Below the pieces are notes generated by a model. That model was given only the letters and a program-made list of their open reading frames with translations. It was not told where the DNA came from and ran no database searches. A program made the translations under genes and the position numbers. A stretch of DNA of 44,450 nt, from contig NZ_OY760061.1 in the NCBI RefSeq assembly GCF_963662885.1, positions 1-44,450 of the forward strand, read 5' to 3'. Positions 7,671-18,254 of this stretch are shown one piece after another; the stretch's first letter is position 1; the number at the start of each line of letters is the position of its first letter. This DNA comes from an uncultured Pseudodesulfovibrio sp. (lineage in GTDB: Bacteria > Desulfobacterota > Desulfovibrionia > Desulfovibrionales > Desulfovibrionaceae).

Positions 7671-8329
7671 GCGCCCTCCGGGGTGAAGCCGGAGGCCGGG
7701 CCGAAGTATTCCACCCTGCGCCCGCCCAGGGCCAGAACCGTGTCGGCCAGGGCCGAATCCTCGGCCACATGATGGCTGATCCAGACCACGCTCACGCCCC
7801 TGTCGCGCAGCCCGGTGATCTCGGCGCGCAGCCTGTTGAGCGACGCGGGGTCAAGCCCGGTGCCGGGCTCGTCCAGAAAGATGAGTTCCGGGTCCGCCTG
7901 GTAGATGCGGGCCAGGTTGAGGCGCTGGGCCATGCCGCGCGAGAACGATCCGGCCTTTTCCTCGGCCGCCCGCTCCAGCCCCACCCGCCTGAGCAGCTCC
8001 ATGAGCTGGTCGCGGGTCGGGGACAACCCGTACATGCTGCCCCAGAATTTCAGGTTCTCCAGGGCGGACAGCCCCGGATAGATGAAGGTGGCGTGGCCGA
8101 GATAGGCGCATTTCGCCGGGTCCGCGTGCAGCACGACCTCGCCCGCCGAGGGCTTGGCCAGCCCGGCCATGATCCGCATGAGCGTGGACTTGCCCGCGCC
8201 GTTGGGACCGGCCACGAGCATGATCCGGCCCGGGAGGACCTCGCAGGAGACCTCCTTGAAGACGAGCTTGTTGCCGAAGAACTTGGCGGCCCGCCGGACC
8301 GTGAGCAGCACTTTGCCGGACTCGCCCAT
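7664..8329 (-). CDS. ccmA: Haem ABC exporter ATP-binding protein CcmA
   Basis: 221-residue cytoplasmic ATPase. Walker A is GPNGAGKST, the signature FSRGMAQRLNLARIY is the CcmA variant of LSGGQ, Walker B is LIFLDEPGTGLDP, and the switch histidine lies in VVWISHHVAED. ATP hydrolysis by CcmAB is needed to release haem-loaded CcmE from CcmC. The ATG at 8329 directly abuts the ccmF stop codon. ABC ATPases are generic, but its place between ccmF and ccmB makes the assignment firm. Confidence 0.93.
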   Translation of the reverse strand: MGESGKVLLTVRRAAKFFGNKLVFKEVSCEVLPGRIMLVAGPNGAGKSTLMRIMAGLAKPSAGEVVLHADPAKCAYLGHATFIYPGLSALENLKFWGSMYGLSPTRDQLMELLRRVGLERAAEEKAGSFSRGMAQRLNLARIYQADPELIFLDEPGTGLDPASLNRLRAEITGLRDRGVSVVWISHHVAEDSALADTVLALGGRRVEYFGPASGFTPEGAC

Positions 8330-10228
<1,899 letters not shown>

Positions 10229-10359
10229 ACAGGCTCCTTAGAACGAAATCGACCAGCGAACGATGGGGCGCTCAGGCCCCTGCCCCGCGATGCCGATCAG
10301 CGGGTTTGAAGGCGATAGAGAGAAAAATATCGGACCGCAACCATGTGAAAAAGATTTCA

Positions 10360-10800
10360 CTAGCCCTTCTGGTTCTTTCCCTGCTCCATCTGCTTGCTCT
10401 GCTCCTCATACTTGGAAGGACACTTCGTGACCAGGGTCTTGGCCACGAAAACCTGCCCGTCGGGAGTGAACCGCCCTTCCACGATGACCTCGACATCCTC
10501 CTTGAAGGTGTCGGGGAGCGCGCCCTTGAACTGCACGCGCAGGGTCTTGTCCGCCTCCATCTTGTCCACCAGGTCGAAGTCCGCGCCGAGCTTGCCGTCG
10601 GCAACGGTCAGGTTGGCGGGCGAGACCTTGCCGAACAGCCGGGCGTTGCCGATCTCCGCGCGGTCCTGGGCCAAGGCCTCGGTCACGTTGAGGAAGTAGA
10701 CCGAATCCTGAGTCAGTCCGGAGAATATGAGGTAGGAGAGGCCGCCCAAAAACAACACCAGGGCGACTGCATACACGATCTTATTGGAATTTTTGGCCAT
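10360..10800 (-). CDS. ccmE: Haem chaperone CcmE, CXXXY (cysteine) type
   Basis: 146 residues: an N-terminal membrane anchor (IVYAVALVLFLGGLSYLIF) and a periplasmic OB-fold domain with VQFKGALPDTFKEDVEVIVEGRF in the usual place (shown in part). The haem-binding site reads VTKCPSKYEE: Cys127 and Tyr131 form CXXXY, where most bacteria have HXXXY. This variant is known from Desulfovibrio and archaeal Ccm systems that lack CcmH and CcmG, and this cluster indeed lacks both. The C-terminal tail is short and Gln/Lys-rich. It is transcribed from the same strand as, and 28 bases after, the CNNM gene. Confidence 0.94.
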   Translation of the reverse strand: MAKNSNKIVYAVALVLFLGGLSYLIFSGLTQDSVYFLNVTEALAQDRAEIGNARLFGKVSPANLTVADGKLGADFDLVDKMEADKTLRVQFKGALPDTFKEDVEVIVEGRFTPDGQVFVAKTLVTKCPSKYEEQSKQMEQGKNQKG

Positions 10801-10828
10801 TAATGTTCCTTGGCGCGCAAAACGCCTG

Positions 10829-11884
10829 CTATTTTCCCTTGCGGACCGAGCCGTTGCGGTCGCGGGTCAGTTCGTCGCGCTGGGTGCGCGCGAGCTCCCG
10901 CATATCCACCACCTGATCGGTCTCGTCAACTATTTCACTGCCCAAAATCTCTTCCAGGACGTCCTCCAGGGTGACCACACCGGCCACCCCGCCGTACTCG
11001 TCCAGGACCACGGCCAGGTGCATCCGGCTGCCCAGGAACTGCACCAGGAGCTTGTCCAGGGTGATGGTCTCCAGCACAAACCGGACGGGCCGCATGATGT
11101 CCGACAGCTTCATGTCGTCGCGGTCGTCGGCCAGCGCTTCGAGCACCACCCGCCGGTAGACCACGCCCACGATGTCCTCCGGGTCCTCGTCGTACACCGG
11201 GATGCGGCTGTGGGGCCACTCCGGGTGCGACTCCCGCGCCTCGGCCACGGTCATGTCCGCGGGCAGCGAGAAGACCACGGTCCTCGGCGTCATGATCCCC
11301 TCCACGCTCTTGCAGTCCAGGGAGAGGATGTTGCGGATGGACGTCTCCTCGTAGGGCTTGATCACGCCCGACCGCCTGGTCAGGCTGACGATGGCCCGAA
11401 TGTCGTCCTCCGTGTGGTCCGGCTTGGCCTCGCGGCTGCTCACCGCCTTGGACAACAGGCCCATGACGGCGATCACCGGCTTGAACAGCCAGACCATGCC
11501 CCGAAGCGGCCTCGCCAGGGGCGGGGCGATGACGTCCGAGTAGAGCACGCCGATGGTCTTGGGCATGATCTCAGTGAAGATGAGAATAATTACTGTAAAG
11601 ACCACTGTAAAGAGCCAGAGCGTGTCTTCACCGTAAAGTTTGGCCCAGGCCCAGCCCGCCACGGCCGCTCCGGCGGTGTGGGCGCAGGTGTTCAGGGTCA
11701 GAATGGCGGTGATGGGCTCATCGATTCTAGTGCGGAGCTTGTGGAGCAAAGTCGCGGACTTGCGCCCGCTGTCCTTGAGCTTCTGGATGTCGGCCCAGCT
11801 CATGGAATAGAGGGCCGCTTCGGCCACAGAACAGAACATGGACACGAAGACGGCCACGCCGACGGCGAGAATGAGTTCAATCAT
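10829..11884 (-). CDS. CNNM/CBS-domain membrane protein (HlyC/CorC-type)
   Basis: 351 residues. The N-terminal CNNM (DUF21) domain has about four helices and typical segments (VSMFCSVAEAALYSMSWADI, LTLNTCAHTAGAAVAG, LIFTEIMPKTIGVLYS). A pair of CBS domains follows (about residues 190-320; IMTPRTVVFSLPADMTV, SRIPVYDEDPEDIVGVVYRR, VVLDEYGGVAGVVTLEDVLE). The protein ends soon after the CBS pair, so the C-terminal CorC_HlyC domain found in many relatives is missing. Related proteins move Mg2+ or Co2+ ions across the membrane; the 'hemolysin' name is historical. It lies upstream of ccmE on the same strand, but a functional link to cytochrome maturation is not evident. Confidence 0.87.
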   Translation of the reverse strand: MIELILAVGVAVFVSMFCSVAEAALYSMSWADIQKLKDSGRKSATLLHKLRTRIDEPITAILTLNTCAHTAGAAVAGWAWAKLYGEDTLWLFTVVFTVIILIFTEIMPKTIGVLYSDVIAPPLARPLRGMVWLFKPVIAVMGLLSKAVSSREAKPDHTEDDIRAIVSLTRRSGVIKPYEETSIRNILSLDCKSVEGIMTPRTVVFSLPADMTVAEARESHPEWPHSRIPVYDEDPEDIVGVVYRRVVLEALADDRDDMKLSDIMRPVRFVLETITLDKLLVQFLGSRMHLAVVLDEYGGVAGVVTLEDVLEEILGSEIVDETDQVVDMRELARTQRDELTRDRNGSVRKGK

Positions 11885-12016
11885 TGGTTCCTGTCACTTC
11901 CTGGAAACGGTCCGGACTAATGCGTTGCATCAGGTTATGGATGTAGCAGATGCCATGGACCGGCGCAACACGCAACAGGCTTGACTTCCAGAGCGATCGG
12001 GGTCAACAGGACGGGC

Positions 12017-13027
12017 ATGAATCCGACCGCAGCCGAGCGCACCCCCGTGGTCTTCCGACTGGGACACATGGGCGATGTGGCCCTGATCACCGGTGTCCTG
12101 TCCCACTGGCACCGGACCCACGGCGAGACCTTCGTGGTCGTGACCCGCGAGGGGAACCTTCCGCTGCTTGAAAACCACCCCGCCGTGACCGGGACCGTGG
12201 GACTGACCGACAAAGACCTGACCGACTCCGGCTGGCTGCGCCGGACCGGCGAGCTGGCCCGCCGGTTCGCGGGCGCGCCCCTCTACGACCTGCACGGCAC
12301 CCTGCGTTCGCGCATGCTCGCCCTGCGCTGGAAAGGCGAGGTCCGCCGCTACCCCAAGTTCGGCATCACCCGCAGACTCTTCGAGCGCACCCGGTCCGAT
12401 CGGTTCCGCGCAAAGCTCGAAACCCTGAACGTGCCGCAGCGCTACGCCCTGGCCCGGGACGACGCCCCGCCGCCGCGCGAAGTCCTGCTGCCAACCGTCC
12501 ATCTGACCGAAACGGAACAGGCCGAAGCCGCGACGCGCCTCGCCCCGCTGTCCGGCGATAAGCCTCTGATCGCCCTGCACCCTTACGCCACCCATCCGTC
12601 CAAGCAATGGCCCATGGAAAGCTGGATCGCCCTGACCGCGCTGCTCGACGGTGCCGGATTCGACTGGTTCGTGGTGGGCCGGAACCAGACCCCGCTCCTG
12701 CCGGCCCACGACCGGGACCTGACCAACGCCACCGGCCTGCGTGCCACCTGCGCGCTTCTTGGCCGGGCGGACCTGCTGGTCACCGGCGATTCCGGCCCCA
12801 TGCACCTGGCCGCCGGGGTGGGTACCCCCGTGGTCGCCCTGTTCGGGCCCACGGCCCGCGCCTGGGGGTTCTATCCCGCCGGGCCGCGCGATACGGTCCT
12901 GGAACACGCCCTTGCCTGCCGCCCCTGCTCCCTGCACGGCGCGAAACAGTGCACGCGCGGGTTCGAGTGCATGACCCTGACCCGGCCCGAAGCGGTCCTC
13001 GACGCGGTCCGCGCCGTCCTCGGCTGA
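12017..13027 (+). CDS. Glycosyltransferase family 9 (ADP-heptose:LPS heptosyltransferase-like)
   Basis: 336 residues from ATG 12017. GT9 enzymes add heptose or related sugars to the lipopolysaccharide core in the cytoplasm. Recognisable parts are the N-terminal VVFRLGHMGDVALITGVLSH, PLYDLHGTLRSRML, the linker LIALHPYATHPSKQWPMESW, LLVTGDSGPMHLAAGVGTPV (the nucleotide-sugar binding region) and ALFGPTARAWGFYP, and a Cys-rich end (CRPCSLHGAKQCTRGFECM) also typical of GT9. An upstream TTG start would add 12 residues without family similarity; the chosen ATG has only a weak ribosome site. It is divergent from the CNNM gene and convergent with nadD. The sugar it transfers cannot be told from sequence. 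Confidence 0.85.
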   Translation: MNPTAAERTPVVFRLGHMGDVALITGVLSHWHRTHGETFVVVTREGNLPLLENHPAVTGTVGLTDKDLTDSGWLRRTGELARRFAGAPLYDLHGTLRSRMLALRWKGEVRRYPKFGITRRLFERTRSDRFRAKLETLNVPQRYALARDDAPPPREVLLPTVHLTETEQAEAATRLAPLSGDKPLIALHPYATHPSKQWPMESWIALTALLDGAGFDWFVVGRNQTPLLPAHDRDLTNATGLRATCALLGRADLLVTGDSGPMHLAAGVGTPVVALFGPTARAWGFYPAGPRDTVLEHALACRPCSLHGAKQCTRGFECMTLTRPEAVLDAVRAVLG

Positions 13028-13106
13028 ACCGTCCCGTTCTTCACTAATGATGTGATTGGATGCGACGCCCCGGCGGAAAACCGGGGCCGATGCCCGTGCC
13101 GACCGG

Positions 13107-13769
13107 TTACGCGGGTCCGCGCGCGCCCCAGTAGCGCTCGATCGTTTCGGCGCGCTCCTCCAGCAACTCAACCACGCCGTCCGGGACCAGCAGCCGCAGG
13201 TTGCGCCGGTCCAGCCAGCGGCGGCGGATCTGCCCGCCCTTGATGTCCAGCCTGGGGATGTCCACCAGTTGGATGGTGTTGCCGCCCGGCAGCCGCCACC
13301 GGCCCAGCTCCTCCTCCACGGCCTCGGGCCAGCTCGACTCCACGAACCCGGCCACGGCCTCGGAGGCCTCCCAGCGGTTGACCACCACCAGCGAGGCGAG
13401 TTCGGGAATCTCCAGCCCCCGCCTCCACTTGTGCAGCTCCAGAAACGTGGACGCGCCCAGGATGAAAGACAGCTCGATCCCGGGACGTTCCGTCCGGTAG
13501 CAGGTCAGGGTGTCGCAGGTGAACGACGGGCCGGGCCGCTCCGCTTCCAGCGGATTCGCGCCCAGTCCCGAAATGCCCTCGATGGCCCGCCGGACCAGCT
13601 CCAGCCGCAGCTCGAACGGCAGCATGCCCTCGCCCGGCTTGTGCGGCGGCTCCGCCGCCGGGACCAGCTCCACCCGGTCCAGCCCGAGCCGCTCCAGCAC
13701 CTCGATGGCCATGCGCACGTGCCCGGTGTGCACCGGATTGAAACTGCCGCCCAATATCCCTGTCTTCAC
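13107..13769 (-). CDS. nadD: Nicotinate-nucleotide adenylyltransferase
   Basis: 220 residues. NadD joins ATP and nicotinate mononucleotide to give deamido-NAD in NAD synthesis. The nucleotidyltransferase motif GGSFNPVHTGHVRMA is at the N-terminus, followed by VPAAEPPHK, SFTCDTLTCYR, SFILGASTF (GAD-like loop) and the C-terminal IRRRWLDRRNLRLLVPDGV, corresponding to the second nucleotidyltransferase motif (ISSTxIR type). The start is GTG at 13769, with AAGGAG 9-14 bases upstream; no ATG fits as well. It lies downstream of proA on the same strand, an arrangement common in Gram-negatives, but here a structured repeat and a terminator separate them. Confidence 0.92.
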   Translation of the reverse strand: MKTGILGGSFNPVHTGHVRMAIEVLERLGLDRVELVPAAEPPHKPGEGMLPFELRLELVRRAIEGISGLGANPLEAERPGPSFTCDTLTCYRTERPGIELSFILGASTFLELHKWRRGLEIPELASLVVVNRWEASEAVAGFVESSWPEAVEEELGRWRLPGGNTIQLVDIPRLDIKGGQIRRRWLDRRNLRLLVPDGVVELLEERAETIERYWGARGPA

Positions 13770-13800
13770 GCCCGATCTCCTTTGTTCGGAGCAGCATACC

Positions 13801-13841
13801 CTTTCCTCCCCCGCCCGCGCAAGGCGGGCGGGGGAGGGAAG
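13801..13841 (-). other. GC-rich 18-bp hairpin in the nadD leader
   Basis: Two 18-base arms (13801-13818 and 13824-13841) pair with a single wobble, loop GCAAG. It lies about 30 bases before the nadD start. No T-run follows on the minus strand, so it is more likely an mRNA-structure element or half of a GC-rich intergenic repeat than a terminator. Confidence 0.5.
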
Positions 13842-13921
13842 ATGAATGCCTCCGGCGGCCAGAGGGAAAACTTTTTGTCGCTCGCTTCGCTCGGGTACGT
13901 GCGGTGACAGGCGACAGGCGC

Positions 13922-13946
13922 AAAAAAACCGTCCCGGAGGACGGTT
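13922..13946 (-). terminator. Rho-independent terminator of proA
   Basis: On the minus strand AACCGTCC-TCCG-GGACGGTT (13946-13927) is followed by a run of T (13928-13922 are all A on the plus strand). It lies downstream of proA and of the structured repeat 13983-14110, and its stem core ACCGTCC/GGACGGT is shared with the terminator at 38193-38221. Confidence 0.8.
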
Positions 13947-13982
13947 GCGTTCCGACTTTCAACTCCCGCGCTCGCACGTATC

Positions 13983-14110
13983 AAGGCTTTCGAGAGTGGT
14001 TCAGCCGTGCATTTTCTTCCGGGGGGGGCTTTCACCGCAGCGTATTGCGGCATACGTGAGGATGAAAGCCCCCCGGAAAAAATGTGCGGATGGGCCGCTA
14101 TCGGAAGCCG
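13983..14110 (-). repeat. Structured dispersed repeat, copy 1 (3' of proA)
   Basis: 128 bp. The left end (13983-13999, AAGGCTTTCGAGAGTGG) and right end (14095-14110, CCGCTATCGGAAGCCG) are identical to copy 2 at 38241-38365. The ends pair with each other (GGCTTTCGAGAG with CTATCGGAAGCC, one mismatch). Inside are two variable arms (14009-14034 with 14063-14087), which pair through a G/C-run with a two-base bulge. The conserved centre (ACCGCAGC...GTA...GAGGA, 14034-14062) can fold into a small apical hairpin. The right end is 6 bases from the proA stop codon. Other GC-rich hairpins in the window do not share these sequences. Together with 13770-13982 this accounts for the 347-base gap between nadD and proA. 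Confidence 0.8.
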
Positions 14111-14116
14111 CCGCTC

Positions 14117-15378
14117 TTACTCCCGCACTTGGCCTTCGCCCAGCAGGACGAACTTGGCGCTGGTCAGTTCCTTGATGCCCATGGGGCCGTAGGCGTGGAG
14201 CTTGGATGTGGAGATGCCGATCTCCGCGCCCAGGCCGAGCTGGCCGCCGTCGTTGAACCGGGTGGTGGCGTTGGCGACCACCAGGGAGGCGTCCACCTCG
14301 CGGATGAAGCGCATGCAGTTCTGGTAGTCCTCGCTGAGGATGGACTCGGTGTGGTTGGAGCCGTACCGGGCGATGTGGTCCATGGCCTCGTCCAGGCCGT
14401 CCACCACCTTCACCGCCAGGATCAGGTCCAGGAACTCGAAACCCCAGTCCTCGTCGGTCGCGGGTTCGGCGTATTCCCCGAGCAGGGGCAGGGACTGGGG
14501 ACAGGCCTTGAACTTCACGCCCTTGGGGCCGATGGCCTCGGCCACCCTGGGCAGCAGCTCGCCCGCCACGTCGCGGTGGACCAGCAGGCATTCCAGGGCG
14601 TTGCAGCCGCTGGGGTACTGCATCTTGGCGTTTTCGACGATGGGCACGGCCTTTTCCAGGTCGCAGGAGAGATCGGCGTAGATGTGGCAGACGCCCTTGT
14701 AGTGCTTGAGCACGGGCATGGTCGCCTGGCTGGTCACGGCGCGGATCAGCCCCTCGCCGCCGCGCGGGATGACCACGTCGATGTATTCTTCGAGCTTGAG
14801 CATCTCGGCCACGGCCTCGCGGTCCGTGGTGGGCGGCACCTGGACCGCGTCGCGGGGCAGTCCGGCCTCTTCCAGGGCGCGGTGCATCAGCCCGGCCAGA
14901 AATCTGTTGGAATGGAACGCCTCGCTGCCGCCGCGCAGGATGACCGCGTTGCCCGCCTTGAGGCAGAGGATGCCCGCGTCCACCGTGGCGTTGGGCCGGG
15001 ATTCGTAGATCATGGCCACCACGCCGAGGGCGGCACGCGCATGCGGCCCACGAGCATTCCGTTCGGGCGCTTGACCATGGACTCGATCTCGCCCACGGGG
15101 TCGGCCATGGCCGCCACTTCGCGGCAACCCTGGATCATGGAACCCAGCACCTTTTCGCTGATGGTCAGCCGCTGCACCCGCGCCTTGTCCAGACCGCGCT
15201 CGGCGGCCGCGTCCAAGTCCAGCTTGTTGGCTGCGGCAATGGCCTCCGACTCGGATTCCAGCAGCCCGGCCAGGATCAGCAGGGCGTCCGCCTTGGCCTT
15301 GCCCGAGGCTGCCGAGAGCTTACGGGCCGCCGCCTTGGCGCGCTTGCCCATCTCCACCATCTGTTCGCGTATGTCCAT
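14117..15378 (-). pseudogene. proA: Glutamate-5-semialdehyde dehydrogenase (gamma-glutamyl phosphate reductase), one frameshift
   Basis: ProA reduces gamma-glutamyl phosphate to glutamate semialdehyde in proline synthesis. The first frame (from ATG 15378, MDIREQMVEMGKRAKAAARK) runs to RPNGMLVGRMRVP near 15034. The second begins LGVVAMIYESRPNATVDAG and continues to the stop at 14117-14119. It includes NAVILRGGSEAFHSN, the catalytic-cysteine region (MQYPSGCNALECLLVHRD) and the C-terminal ALGAEIGIST-type segment (LGLGAEIGISTSKLHAYGPM). One missing base (or two extra) within about 15027-15034 explains the break; the repaired protein would have 420 residues, the normal length. All other family residues look intact, so a sequencing error is likely. 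Confidence 0.9.
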
Positions 15379-15711
15379 TTTCCGCTCCTTGAGATATCGT
15401 CCGCGAAAGCCGAATGAAATTCAGTTCCGCCAGGATCAATTTGCTAACCTCCGCCGGGGGATAAAGTCAATTCCCGCGTCGGGCCCCCGCATACACTTTG
15501 GATCGCCGAATTTCGATCGATTTACGCATTTTGTAATTTGCTCCGACAAGAGCTTGATTACAAGCGCTGTTTTTGGCGATTTTACGTGCATTTCCCAAAA
15601 TAGGCTTTGACCTTTTTTACAATTTTGCTTATCAACGCTTCTGCGTTGCCGGGCCTTGCTTCCCGGCCGTCAAACCTCGAAAATCACCTTCCACGGAGGC
15701 ACGAAAAACCA
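15379..15711. other. Divergent intergenic region between proA and the TPR-iorAB operon
   Basis: 333 bases without a gene, AT-richer than its surroundings. On the minus strand a weak proA promoter may be TTGACT (15470-15465) - 18 bases - TAGCAA (15446-15441). On the plus strand there is a better promoter at 15607-15635, described separately. No clear operator or structured RNA was seen. Confidence 0.5.
15607..15635 (+). promoter_or_regulatory. Sigma-70 promoter for the TPR-iorA-iorB-regulator operon
   Basis: -35 TTGACC (15607-15612), 17-base spacer, -10 TATCAA (15630-15635). It lies about 77 bases upstream of the start at 15712 in an AT-rich stretch. Confidence 0.6.
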
Positions 15712-16365
15712 ATGGCTGCAACCAATCCCGCTCAACCCGAGGCGCTGGCCGATATCGAGGCCCGTACGCCCCAAGCACTGCACCCCATCCTCGAAGCGGC
15801 GTTCACCTACCGCAAGCAGCTCGTCCTCGGCGTGGCCGCCATCCTGGTCGTGGCCGCCGCCTACGCGGGCTTTCAGGCATACGGCGCAAAGGCCACTGCA
15901 TCCGCCCAGGCCGAACTCGGCGACATCCTGATGACCACCTCCGGCGCGGAGACCCTGACCAAGTTGGACGGCTTGATCGGCACGGCCCCGTCCTCGGTCA
16001 AGCCCGCCGTCGTCCTCGAGGCCGCCCAGACCGCCATGACGCTGGGCGACTACGCCAAGGCCGCCGGTTACTGGGAGGCCCTGGTCGGCCTCACCGAAGG
16101 CGAGATGCAGTTCGTGGCCCGGCTCGGCAATGCCAAGGCCATGCTCCTTTCCGGCAACGCCGCCGACGCCCTCAAGGAAATGAACGAGCTGGTCGGCCTG
16201 GCCTCCGCCGCCTACACCGTGCCGGTCTACCGCCAGCTGGCCCTGACCGCCGAGGCCGCGGGCGACACCGCCCAGGCTCTGGCCGCCTACAAGAAGCTGG
16301 AAGAGGAAAAGGTCGGCGACACGCCGTTCATCGAATACAAGATTTCCCAGCTGGAATCCAAGTAA
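15712..16365 (+). CDS. Membrane-anchored TPR-like protein upstream of iorAB
   Basis: 217 residues from ATG 15712 (GGAGG upstream at somewhat long spacing). A cytoplasmic N-terminus of about 38 residues is followed by one hydrophobic helix (LVLGVAAILVVAAAYAGFQA). Then comes an Ala-rich all-helical region with TPR-like units (VVLEAAQTAMTLGDYAKAAG, NAKAMLLSGNAADALKEMNE, LALTAEAAGDTAQALAAYKK). The layout resembles YfgM-type (TPR_21) ancillary proteins, which assist folding of exported proteins. It precedes iorA by 51 bases on the same strand and shares its promoter, but no link to indolepyruvate metabolism can be read from the sequence. Confidence 0.8.
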   Translation: MAATNPAQPEALADIEARTPQALHPILEAAFTYRKQLVLGVAAILVVAAAYAGFQAYGAKATASAQAELGDILMTTSGAETLTKLDGLIGTAPSSVKPAVVLEAAQTAMTLGDYAKAAGYWEALVGLTEGEMQFVARLGNAKAMLLSGNAADALKEMNELVGLASAAYTVPVYRQLALTAEAAGDTAQALAAYKKLEEEKVGDTPFIEYKISQLESK

Positions 16366-16416
16366 CGCATCATCATAATGGGCCGTTCCGGTCAGGGACG
16401 GCCGCAGGAGAGAAAA

Positions 16417-18252
16417 ATGGCTAATCCGCTCTTGGGTGACACTCCCGGCGACACCCATCTGCTCCTCGGCAACGAGGCCATCGTTCGCGGCGCCGTGGAA
16501 GCCGGTATCCAGGTCGTTTCCTGTTATCCCGGCACCCCGTCCAGTGAAGTGCCCGACACGTTCTACCGCCTCTCGCCCGAAGGCAAGTACTACTTCGAAT
16601 ACTCGGTCAACGAGAAGGTCGCCCTCGAGGTGGCCGGTGGCGCGACCCTGGGCGGCGCGCTCTCCCTGTGCACCATGAAACACGTGGGCGTGAACGTGGC
16701 CGCCGACCCGCTGATGACCCTGTGCTACGTCGGCGCGCCCGGCGGCCTGGTGCTGCTGTCCGCCGACGACCCCGGCTGCCATTCCAGCCAGAACGAGCAG
16801 GACAACCGCATTTACGCCCGCATCGCGGGAATGCCGGTGCTGGAGCCCGCCACGGCCCAGGAAGCCAAGGACATGACCCGCGACGGCCTCCGGCTTTCCA
16901 AGAAGCACGGCGCGCCGCTCCTGCTGCGCACCACCACCCGCGTGAACCATCTGCGCGGCCCGGTGGAGTTCGGTCCGGCCCCGGACCCCGGCAAGGCCGA
17001 AGGGTTCAAGCGCAATCCGTCGCTGTACGTGCCCATCCCGGCCTTTTCCCGGCCCATGCACGTCCGGCTGATGGAGCGCATCGAGGCCCTGCGCGAGGAG
17101 GCCGAGAACTCCCCGTACAACAAGGTGACCGGCTCCGGCGAGCTGGGCATCGTCTGCTCCGGCATCTCCCGCGCCTACGTGGCCGACGCCCTGGACAATG
17201 CGGGGCTGGCCGACAAGGTCGCCATCCTGGAGCTGGGCTTCCCCTACCCCCTGCCCGAGAACAAGTGTCTCGACTTCCTCAAGTCCGTAAAGACGGTCCT
17301 GGTGGTCGAGGAGCTGGAGCCGGTGGTGGAAAACGACCTCCGCGTCCTGGCCCATAAGAACGGCCTCTCCGTCGAGATCAAGGGCAAGGACGTGCTCCCG
17401 CGCAACGGCGAGTTCACCGTCACCCTGGTGGAGAACGCCATCCGCGCCGAGCTGGGCGAGGCCCCGGTCCCGACCTGCGAATGTTCCCTGCCCGAGCTGC
17501 CGGGCCGTCCGCCGAACCTCTGCGCCGGCTGCCCCCACCGCGGCACCTACTACGCGGCGCGCAAGGTCTTCGGCGACGACGCCGTCTACTCCTCGGACAT
17601 CGGCTGCTACACCCTCGGCCTGTTGCCCCCGTTGCAGACCGCCGACTTCCTGCTGTGCATGGGTTCCTCCATCTCGGCGGGCGGCGGACTGGCCAAGGCG
17701 TCCGGCCAGACCGTGGTCGCCTTCATCGGCGACTCCACCTTCTTCCACTCCGGCCTGACCGGCGTGGCCAACGCGGTCTTCAACACCCATGACGTGCTGA
17801 TCGTCATCCTGGACAACCGGACCACGGCCATGACCGGCCACCAGCCGAACCCCGGCGTGGACCGCACGGTCATCGGCGACAACGACCACCCGCTGGACAT
17901 CGAGTCCGCCGTTCGCGGCCTGGGCGTGACCGAGATCCGCACGGTCAACCCGTTCAACCAGAAGAAGACCCTGGCGGCCCTGGAGGAGCTCAAGGAGCTC
18001 TCCGGCGTGCGCGTGCTCATCGCCAAGGAGCCCTGCCCGCTCTACACCCGCCGCGTCTACAAGAAGGTCGCCCCGCAGGTGGCCTACGTGGCCGAGTCCT
18101 GCACCGGCCGTTTCGAGTGCCTGGACAAGCTGGCCTGCCCGGCCATGTACAAGGAAGACGGCAAGGCTGCGGTCAACCCGATCCTGTGCAACGGCTGCAT
18201 GCTCTGCCTGCAGGTCTGCGGCCACATCAAAGCCAAGAAGAGAGGCAGCTAG
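16417..18252 (+). CDS. iorA: Indolepyruvate ferredoxin oxidoreductase, alpha subunit
   Basis: 611 residues from ATG 16417, after AGGAG. IorAB converts aryl pyruvates (from Trp, Phe, Tyr transamination) to aryl-CoA plus CO2 and reduced ferredoxin. The N-terminal pyrimidine-type domain contains LLGNEAIVRGAVEAGIQVVS and SCYPGTPSSEVPDT; LCAGCPHRGTYYAAR and the thiamine-diphosphate region (SDIGCYTLG, GDSTFFHSGL, ILDNRTTAMTGHQ) follow. A C-terminal ferredoxin-like domain carries cysteine groups (CTGRFECLDKLACPA and CNGCMLCLQVC) for iron-sulfur clusters. A 2-base gap separates it from iorB. Related enzymes using phenylacetate-type substrates are an alternative for the exact specificity. Confidence 0.94.
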   Translation: MANPLLGDTPGDTHLLLGNEAIVRGAVEAGIQVVSCYPGTPSSEVPDTFYRLSPEGKYYFEYSVNEKVALEVAGGATLGGALSLCTMKHVGVNVAADPLMTLCYVGAPGGLVLLSADDPGCHSSQNEQDNRIYARIAGMPVLEPATAQEAKDMTRDGLRLSKKHGAPLLLRTTTRVNHLRGPVEFGPAPDPGKAEGFKRNPSLYVPIPAFSRPMHVRLMERIEALREEAENSPYNKVTGSGELGIVCSGISRAYVADALDNAGLADKVAILELGFPYPLPENKCLDFLKSVKTVLVVEELEPVVENDLRVLAHKNGLSVEIKGKDVLPRNGEFTVTLVENAIRAELGEAPVPTCECSLPELPGRPPNLCAGCPHRGTYYAARKVFGDDAVYSSDIGCYTLGLLPPLQTADFLLCMGSSISAGGGLAKASGQTVVAFIGDSTFFHSGLTGVANAVFNTHDVLIVILDNRTTAMTGHQPNPGVDRTVIGDNDHPLDIESAVRGLGVTEIRTVNPFNQKKTLAALEELKELSGVRVLIAKEPCPLYTRRVYKKVAPQVAYVAESCTGRFECLDKLACPAMYKEDGKAAVNPILCNGCMLCLQVCGHIKAKKRGS

Positions 18253-18254
18253 CC

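Noticed and set aside
13067..13087. GCCCCGG/CCGGGGC hairpin between the GT9 gene and nadD
   Set aside because: 7-bp stem without a T-run; expected by chance in DNA this rich in G/C.
15670..18225. An 851-codon open frame antisense to iorA and the TPR gene
   Set aside because: Same shadow effect; the sense strand encodes motif-rich IorA.
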